The notes beneath the pieces were generated by a model, which made no database searches, was not told where the DNA came from, and worked only from the letters and a program-made list of their open reading frames with translations. Shown here in pieces: positions 1-4,418 of a DNA stretch of 8,902 nt (positions within the stretch are counted from its first letter, which is position 1; each line of letters begins with the position of its first letter). The stretch covers positions 1 to 8,902 of the forward strand of contig JAGQRA010000128.1 of NCBI GenBank assembly GCA_020425885.1. The letters are read 5' to 3'. Both the position numbers and the translations under genes were made by a program. This stretch comes from Planctomycetota bacterium. GTDB lineage: Bacteria; Planctomycetota; UBA1135; UBA2386.

Positions 1-645
1 GCCACGGCCGCGGCGCCGAACGATGTCCAGGTCCAGCTCGCGTACCTGCGCGCCCTCGTCGGCGCCGGTCTGCAGCGCCAGGTCGGGCGCCAGGCGATGG
101 TGCAGAAGAAGCTGGCCCTCGCGAGTGGCCGGACGAGTCTGGTCTTCGCCGAGATCCTGACGCATGACGCCATGCCGGCGGTGCACGCCATCCTCTGCGA
201 GGAAGCGCTCGCCAAGGCCGAGGCGGGTGGGGTCGACGGTCGCCAGCTCAGCGCGCTGCGCTACGTGGTCCAGGCGCGCTGTGCCGAGGATGCCAAGGCC
301 GCCAAGGCGACGATGGACGACTACGTCCAGCACCTCAACTCGACGATCAACGACGACTGCTGGTACTTCATGACGCGGTTGCCGACCATGGGGCGGTTCG
401 ACTGGTTCGCCGCCGCGCTCGCCGACCGCATGCTCGAGGATCGGCCGAACATGGGTTACCACGAGTTCGATACCGCCGCGCTGGCGAAGTTCCTGGCCGG
501 CAAGGTTGGCGAGGCCGTGGAGTTGCAGGAGACCTCGATCCGGCAGGGCGCACAGGGCAACGCGGAGTATGCCGAACGGCTCGAGCGCTACCGCAAGATC
601 GCGGCCGAGCAGGCTGCCGAGCCGAAGGCGAAGGCGGGCCGGTAG
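1..645 (+). CDS. C-terminal part of a helical TPR-like protein (5' end outside window)
   Basis: The reading frame is open from base 1 to a TAG at 643-645, giving 214 visible residues. The first ATG inside (base 97) lies within continuous coding-like sequence, so it is probably internal. The visible part is alanine-rich and helical. Near the C-terminus, the stretch around FDTAALAKFLAGKVGEAVEL resembles the last tetratricopeptide helix pair often seen at the end of planctomycete thioredoxin-fold or TPR proteins; a CxxC redox motif is not visible, so any thioredoxin domain would have to lie upstream. The tail is Ala/Lys/Glu-rich and probably disordered. Function cannot be assigned; a TPR scaffold or the C-terminal domain of a redoxin is possible. 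Codon use matches the neighbouring genes. I am sure it is coding and unsure of the family. Confidence 0.75.
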   Translation, partial: ATAAAPNDVQVQLAYLRALVGAGLQRQVGRQAMVQKKLALASGRTSLVFAEILTHDAMPAVHAILCEEALAKAEAGGVDGRQLSALRYVVQARCAEDAKAAKATMDDYVQHLNSTINDDCWYFMTRLPTMGRFDWFAAALADRMLEDRPNMGYHEFDTAALAKFLAGKVGEAVELQETSIRQGAQGNAEYAERLERYRKIAAEQAAEPKAKAGR

Positions 646-735
646 TCCACCGGGGCGTCGGCCTGCCGCGGGGCTGCCCGCCTGGGTCGGGTGATCAGGG
701 TCGGTGGGGGAGCATCCGAGCATCCGAATCCGCCC

Positions 736-763
736 TTGCCAATACCGGCGCCGTTGCTATCTT
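736..763 (+). promoter_or_regulatory. Putative sigma-70-type promoter of rpmB
   Basis: TTGCCA (736-741, 5 of 6 to TTGACA) is followed after 16 bases by TATCTT (758-763, 4 of 6 to TATAAT). A TG one base before the -10 (755-756) makes an extended -10. The start site would fall near 770, about 26 bases before the rpmB ATG, so the 5' UTR would be short and without a clear Shine-Dalgarno. This is a consensus match only. Confidence 0.4.
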
Positions 764-795
764 CTTCGCCCCTTCCAGCACCCAAGAACGCACCC

Positions 796-1107
796 ATGTC
801 CAGAGTCTGTGCCGTCACCGGCCGTCGCACGCGCGTCGGTCACAAGGTCAAGCGCCGAGGCCTCGCCAAGAAAGACGGCGGCGTCGGTCGCCGCGTCACC
901 GGGCGCAGCAAGCGCAAGTTCAAGCCCAACCTGCAGCCGATCCGCGTGCTGACCCCCGAAGGCAAGATGCTGCGTCTGCGCGTCTCGACCAAGGTGATCA
1001 AGCGCGGCGTGGTGACGCTCAAGGTCGGGGAGCGCCTGGTGTCGTTCCCGCTGGTCAAGGCCGTGCGCGGGCGCAATCGCGCGTTCACCAAGGCCCAGCG
1101 GCCGTAG
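796..1107 (+). CDS. rpmB: 50S ribosomal protein L28, enlarged form
   Basis: This 103-residue, very basic protein opens with MSRVCAVTGR, the N-terminal signature of L28, and carries the second signature SKRKFKPNLQPIRV at residues 38-51 followed by LRLRVSTKVIKRG, which aligns with the RVSAKG region of E. coli L28. L28 is a large-subunit protein needed for ribosome assembly. Start choice: the frame is open upstream to 691, but only the ATG at 796 gives the family N-terminus, and it sits about 33 bases after a promoter-like sequence. Usual bacterial L28 is about 62-78 residues. Here the extra length is a Lys/Arg/Gly insertion around residues 19-35 and a C-terminal tail of roughly 25-30 residues ending in a basic segment. 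Only one cysteine (C5) is present, so this is not the zinc-binding four-cysteine type. No strong Shine-Dalgarno precedes it. Confidence 0.96.
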   Translation: MSRVCAVTGRRTRVGHKVKRRGLAKKDGGVGRRVTGRSKRKFKPNLQPIRVLTPEGKMLRLRVSTKVIKRGVVTLKVGERLVSFPLVKAVRGRNRAFTKAQRP

Positions 1108-1174
1108 CGGGTGGGCCACCTGGAGTTGGCCGCGGTGCGGCGAACGACTGGCCGTGGACCGTCGCGGCCCGTTC

Positions 1175-1684
1175 ATGGCAGGCGAGATGGTCGATAGCTC
1201 AGGACCCGCCAACGAGACCGCGCCCGCGGGCTCCCCGACGCCAGCAGCGCCGAATCTCGACGATCCGGAGCAGTTGATCGCGGCCGTGCGCGAGGTCTCG
1301 CTGATCCTGATGGGTAATGGCCTGCCCAGGCAGTCGATGTCGCAGCTGCAGAAAATGCTGCGTGAGAACGTCGGCGACTTCCCGTGGCAGGAGGTGACCC
1401 GCCGCATTCTCACCGAGCCCGTCGACATGCAGCGCATCGTCCAGCAGGCCCTCGCTGCACAGCGCGACTGGATCTGGCGCGGCGGTCGGGAGACGCCCGG
1501 GCCGTCCGCCGGTCATCGCGCCAAGGGGTTCGTGGCGAAGATCTGCGCCCAGACCATCTTCCTCGCCATCTGGGCCATCGTCATCGTCGTCACCTTGGTC
1601 GTGCTCAAGCACGGCAATCCGAGCATCGACATCTACGGCGTGCTCGAGTGGCTCTATCAGACGTTCCCGTCGTTGCGTCGCTGA
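1175..1684 (+). CDS. Hypothetical protein with one C-terminal transmembrane segment
   Basis: The ORF encodes 169 residues from the ATG at 1175; a GTG at 1154 and an ATG at 1187 are alternative starts, and none has a convincing Shine-Dalgarno. Layout: a Pro/Ala/Ser-rich, probably disordered N-terminus (1-28), an amphipathic helical region (about 30-100), a basic linker (101-118), then one hydrophobic segment at about 123-145 (QTIFLAIWAIVIVVTLVVL), and a short tail rich in aromatic residues ending in LRR. The shape fits a cytoplasmic domain tethered to the inner membrane near its C-terminus, though topology is inferred. It begins about 67 bases after rpmB and could be co-transcribed with it. 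I recognise no family and assign no function. Coding-type composition and a complete frame make it likely real. Confidence 0.7.
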   Translation: MAGEMVDSSGPANETAPAGSPTPAAPNLDDPEQLIAAVREVSLILMGNGLPRQSMSQLQKMLRENVGDFPWQEVTRRILTEPVDMQRIVQQALAAQRDWIWRGGRETPGPSAGHRAKGFVAKICAQTIFLAIWAIVIVVTLVVLKHGNPSIDIYGVLEWLYQTFPSLRR

Positions 1685-1690
1685 GCCGAC

Positions 1691-1732
1691 CAGGCTGGGC
1701 CGCGCAGGCTGGGCCGCGCATGCTAGGCATGC
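1691..1732 (+). repeat. 14-bp tandem duplication followed by paired GCATGC palindromes
   Basis: The unit CAGGCTGGGCCGCG occurs twice head to tail (1691-1704 and 1705-1718). Directly after come GCATGC (1718-1723), TAG, and GCATGC again (1727-1732); the two hexamers are self-palindromic and can also pair with each other. The block starts six bases after the stop codon of the upstream gene. There is no T-tract, so it is not an ordinary terminator. Replication slippage is the simplest origin. Confidence 0.7.
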
Positions 1733-2242
1733 TGATTGGGCGCTGCTCGAAGACTGGAGTTCTTCGGGATTCTTTGCCAGCAAGCCGGCGCGGGGAGGCT
1801 GCCGCGACCTTTCGAGGTCTGCTGCACCATGCCGAGGGGTTGGGGCTGACCGACCAGTGGGTAACAGCCAGTTGTGGATAGAGGCCATAGCAAGGGGATC
1901 TTCTTCCCCATCAAGGCAACCCTGCTGTGGATTGCCTGGTAGGGTCTGCGCAAAAACAGCGAGCAACCATGTTGAAATCCCGTGGAGTCCTGGCATGATT
2001 GCTTCCCTGGCTCGCGAGATGACTCGGAATGCCTAGCCGAGGATCGCGCGGACCGGTGATGGAGGTTCGCCTCCATCAGCAGCGAAACGCTCTCTGAAAG
2101 ACCTTGTCGATCCGACTGACCATTGGGTCGACGTCGGGGCCGAGCGATCGTCCCCGATTCAGCAGACACTAGTCGGGTCGTGGCTGTGTGGTGGAGACCA
2201 GTATCCCCCCTCCCTAACCGCCCTCTCCATTGCGTAGCCTGA

Positions 2243-2256
2243 CCCGCATTCGCGGG
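2243..2256 (+). promoter_or_regulatory. Hairpin that would compete with the terminator
   Basis: CCCGC (2243-2247) can pair with GCGGG (2252-2256) across an ATTC loop. The second arm is also the base of the terminator's 5' arm, so the two structures exclude each other. This is the arrangement of a possible anti-terminator, but at 5 bp it is weaker than the 11-bp terminator stem and would need a stabilising factor. Confidence 0.25.
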
Positions 2257-2292
2257 CCTCAGTTCTGACCGGCTGAGGCCCGCTTTTTTTTT
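2252..2292 (+). terminator. Strong intrinsic (rho-independent) terminator
   Basis: GCGGGCCTCAG (2252-2262) and CTGAGGCCCGC (2273-2283) are perfect reverse complements, giving an 11-bp stem with a 10-base loop, followed at once by nine T (2284-2292). The T-run lies only on the + strand side, so it ends rightward transcription. It sits more than 560 bases after the last gene stop (1684) and about 70 bases before the next gene. It therefore ends either a very long 3' UTR, a separate non-coding transcript, or an attenuated leader of the signalling genes downstream. Confidence 0.9.
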
Positions 2293-2341
2293 CTGCGCAC
2301 GTAATGCCTGTAGGAATAGGGCTTCGTCTGCTGTCGGGGGA

Positions 2342-2357
2342 TGGCAAGATCAGTGCA
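2342..2357 (+). promoter_or_regulatory. Weak candidate sigma-54 (-24/-12) promoter
   Basis: TGGCAAGATCAGTGCA matches the pattern TGGCAC-N5-TTGCW at 9 of 11 defined positions and keeps the invariant GG (2343-2344), ten bases, GC (2355-2356) spacing. A sigma-54 activator is encoded 670 bases downstream, which would suit autoregulation. Against it, the predicted start site (about 2367) falls after the preferred ATG at 2361, so it would only work with a later start (TTG 2451 or ATG 2472). A chance match is quite possible. Confidence 0.2.
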
Positions 2358-2360
2358 GCG

Positions 2361-3020
2361 ATGACCAAACCGGGTTTCCGCAAAGGGCGCTCTGGCCGGG
2401 CACATGGTGGTGGAGCGGGCGATGCCCACGACGCCTTCGTCAGCGGCGCGTTGTTCTCTCAGGCGCAGATCATGCAGCTCATGAAGAACGAGTTTGCCCG
2501 CGCCCGCCGGCATGGCTTCCCGCTCGGCTGCCTGCTGCTGCAGGTCGATCGGCTGGCCAACCTCGTCGACCTCTACGGTGCTGGGCTGAGACAGGCAGTG
2601 CGGACGGCGATCGCCGGGCTGGTCCGTGAGCGCACCCGCGACCCGGACCTGCTCGGGGTCAGCAGCGATGACCGCTATCTCGTCATCCTGCCGCACACGG
2701 ACATCGAGCAGGCGCGGGTCGTCGCCGATCGTCTGCGTTCGGCCTTCGCCGGACTGTCGATCGAGGTCGATGGCCGCGAGCTGGACCTCTCCATCAGTCT
2801 CGGCATCAGCGCCAGTGCGGACGGCGAGACCATGTTCTTCGATACGCTCGTCGCCCAGGCCGAGGCCGCACTCGACTACGCCACCCAGCAGGGCGGCAAC
2901 GTGGTGGTCTCGTTCGGTGAAGCTCGTCTGCGTGGCGGCGAGGCCGACCCGCCCGGAATCGTCGACCCCGGGGTGGCCGAGGGTGGTTTCGGCGAGGGAG
3001 GGGAAGATCGCCGTGGTTGA
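2361..3020 (+). CDS. Degenerate GGDEF-domain protein, probable c-di-GMP receptor rather than synthase
   Basis: This gives 219 residues from the ATG at 2361. An in-frame ATG at 2304 is only 11 bases beyond the terminator T-run and adds residues unlike the domain, so I prefer 2361. A basic, Gly-rich N-terminus (1-27) leads into a GGDEF fold at about 28-186: GALFSQAQIMQLMKNEFARA matches the opening helix, LLLQVDRLANLVDLYG the DxDxFKxxND region, and LDLSISLGIS and AEAALDYATQQGGN the later strand and helix. At the active-site hairpin, SDDRY (102-106) stands where GG(D/E)EF should be, so diguanylate cyclase activity is very unlikely. RDPD (93-96) sits exactly five residues before it, the position of the RxxD inhibitory site that binds c-di-GMP. 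Proteins such as PelD and PopA use this arrangement as receptors. The tail (187-219) is Gly/Glu/Asp-rich and disordered. The stop lies 7 bases before the next ATG (or overlaps a GTG at 3013), so it is co-transcribed with the response regulator. Confidence 0.85.
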   Translation: MTKPGFRKGRSGRAHGGGAGDAHDAFVSGALFSQAQIMQLMKNEFARARRHGFPLGCLLLQVDRLANLVDLYGAGLRQAVRTAIAGLVRERTRDPDLLGVSSDDRYLVILPHTDIEQARVVADRLRSAFAGLSIEVDGRELDLSISLGISASADGETMFFDTLVAQAEAALDYATQQGGNVVVSFGEARLRGGEADPPGIVDPGVAEGGFGEGGEDRRG

Positions 3021-3027
3021 GGGACCG

Positions 3028-4377
3028 ATGCGCATCCTGTTGGTCGAGGACGAACAGACCATCGCCGTCACGCTGCGCGACGACCTCGAGGGTGCCGGCT
3101 ACGAGGTCGTGCACACGCCGGACGGCAAGGCCGCCATCGAACTGCTGGGCCGCGAGACCTTCGATGTCGTGATCACCGATGTGCGTCTGCCGGGAGCGGA
3201 CGGCATGCAGGTGCTCGAGGCGAGCAAGCGGGCGCGACCGGACACCGAGGTGTTGGTCATGACCGCCTATGCCACCGTCCAGCACGCCGTCGATGCGATG
3301 CGGAAGGGCGCCGACGACTACATCCAGAAGCCGTTCCTCAACGAGCAGGTCGTCGAACGTCTCGAGCGCATCAAGCGCTACCGCGCCCTGCTCAGCGAGA
3401 ACCAGCATCTGCGCGAGCAACTGCACACCAAGGACGGGCAGGGGCTGCCCGGGGTCATCGGTCAGAGCCGGGTCATGCAGTCGGTCATCAAGACCGTGCG
3501 CACCGTGGCGCCGACCGATGCCTCGGTCCTGATCGAAGGCGAGAGCGGCACCGGCAAGGAGCGCATCGCGCGCGCCGTGCATCAGCTCAGTGCCCGCCGC
3601 GACAAGCCGTTCATCGCGTTGTCGTGCGGTGCGCTGCCCGACACGCTGCTCGAGACCGAGCTGTTCGGTCACGAGAAGGGGGCCTTCACCGATGCCGGGC
3701 GCCAGCGTCGCGGCCGCTTCGAGATGGCCGATGGCGGCACCATCTTCCTCGACGACATCGACGACATGCCGATGTCGGTCCAGGTCAAGCTGCTGCGCGT
3801 CCTGCAGGAGCGCGAGTTCGAACGTGTCGGCGGCGAGCAGCTGGTCGAGGTCGACATCCGCGTCGTCGCCGCGACCAAGGTGCCGCTGCTCGATCACGTC
3901 GCCAAGGGCAAGTTCCGCGAGGACCTCTACTACCGGCTCAACGTCGTGCCGGTGAAGCTGCCGCCGCTGCGCGAACGCGAGGGCGATGTGCCGTTGCTCG
4001 TGCGCCATCTCGTCGACAAGGTCGGCGGCGGGCGGGCCTACACGATCAAGACCGACGTGCTCGAGGCGATGGCCAACTACTCCTGGCCCGGCAACGTCCG
4101 TGAGCTCGAGAATCGCATCGCCCAGGCGGTGGCGATGTCGGGCGGCGCCACCGTCCTCAAGAAGGAGCATCTGCTGCCGGTCGACAAGTCGCGGCGGGCG
4201 GCGCTCGACCCGCCGACGCAGCTGCCGTCGCTGCGCGAGGTCCTGGTCGAGGCCGAACGCAGGCACCTCGAGGCCGTCGTTCGCGCTGTCGGTGGTCACC
4301 GCACCAAGGCGGCGTCGGTGCTCGGGATCTCCCGCAAGGTGCTGTGGGAGAAGCTGCGCGACTACGGCATCGACTGA
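3028..4377 (+). CDS. NtrC-type sigma-54-dependent response regulator
   Basis: 449 residues in the standard three-domain layout. Receiver (1-120): acidic pair E7/D8, phosphoacceptor D51 ([10 protein letters not shown]), T79 in VMTAYA and K101 in the IQKPF motif. A helical linker follows at about 115-135. AAA+ domain (about 141-375): Walker A GESGTGKE (171-178), sigma-54 contact loop GAFTDA (218-223), Walker B IFLDDID (239-245), arginine-finger region [10 protein letters not shown] (296-305) and sensor [10 protein letters not shown] (353-360). A Fis-type HTH (about 412-448) ends in [16 protein letters not shown]. It should open sigma-54 promoters by ATP hydrolysis when phosphorylated. Two motifs deviate: GAFTDA for GAFTGA, and DD for the Walker B DE. 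Start choice: the ATG at 3028 gives the usual MRILLVEDE beginning and has GAGGG just upstream; a GTG at 3013 would add five residues and overlap the previous gene. No histidine kinase is encoded nearby, so the phosphate source is unknown. Confidence 0.93.
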   Translation: MRILLVEDEQTIAVTLRDDLEGAGYEVVHTPDGKAAIELLGRETFDVVITDVRLPGADGMQVLEASKRARPDTEVLVMTAYATVQHAVDAMRKGADDYIQKPFLNEQVVERLERIKRYRALLSENQHLREQLHTKDGQGLPGVIGQSRVMQSVIKTVRTVAPTDASVLIEGESGTGKERIARAVHQLSARRDKPFIALSCGALPDTLLETELFGHEKGAFTDAGRQRRGRFEMADGGTIFLDDIDDMPMSVQVKLLRVLQEREFERVGGEQLVEVDIRVVAATKVPLLDHVAKGKFREDLYYRLNVVPVKLPPLREREGDVPLLVRHLVDKVGGGRAYTIKTDVLEAMANYSWPGNVRELENRIAQAVAMSGGATVLKKEHLLPVDKSRRAALDPPTQLPSLREVLVEAERRHLEAVVRAVGGHRTKAASVLGISRKVLWEKLRDYGID

Positions 4378-4418
4378 CCCCTGGCAGCAGGCTGACCTCT
4401 GGTAGCATTGGAGTTCGC

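Larger units (their letters stand above)
1721..2292 (+). ncRNA. Candidate structured non-coding RNA or long leader ending at an intrinsic terminator
   Basis: No credible protein frame crosses this interval, and GC falls to about 53% at 1861-1980 against much higher values in the genes. Hairpins read directly from the sequence include: 1757-1772 (GAGTTC-TTCG-GGATTC with two G-U pairs, extended by CTG/CAG); 1806-1819 (GACCT-TTCG-AGGTC); 1894-1909 (GGGGA/TCCCC); 1914-1937 (AGGCAA/TTGCCT); 1962-2003 (AGCAACCATG/CATGATTGCT, one mismatch); 2023-2041 (CTCGG/CCGAG); 2057-2078 (TGATGGAGG-TTCG-CCTCCATCA, perfect 9 bp); 2081-2091 (AGCG-AAA-CGCT); 2106-2132 (8 bp with one G-T); and 2134-2157 (TCGGGG/CCCCGA). 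The series ends at a strong terminator (2252-2292). I could not match it to RNase P RNA, tmRNA, SRP RNA, 5S rRNA or a known riboswitch. The 5' end is arbitrary, and no clear promoter was found. GC-rich DNA forms some hairpins by chance. Confidence 0.3.

Noticed and set aside
1882..1911. 5S rRNA-like string (GGCCATAGC, then GGGGA and TTCCCCATC)
   Set aside because: The likeness stops there: the conserved CCGAAC and GAAGT(G/T)AA parts are missing and no closing helix I pairs the flanks at the right distance.
1992..2003. Sigma-54-like TGGCATGATTGC
   Set aside because: The two half-sites are three bases too close together.
1723..2169. Minus-strand frame of 148 codons in the gene-free region
   Set aside because: Composition is not protein-like (Ser/Arg/Gln-rich, no motif), no ribosome binding site, and the interval is better explained by hairpins.
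1721..2292. RNase P RNA, tmRNA, SRP RNA or a c-di-GMP riboswitch
   Set aside because: I looked for GAGGAAAGTCC, the tmRNA ends, GGAAGGAAGCAG and the c-di-GMP-I core motifs by eye and found none.
4381..4418. Sigma-54 promoter before the GH42-like gene (CTGGCAG, CTGGTAGC)
   Set aside because: Neither GG has GC at the required ten-base spacing.
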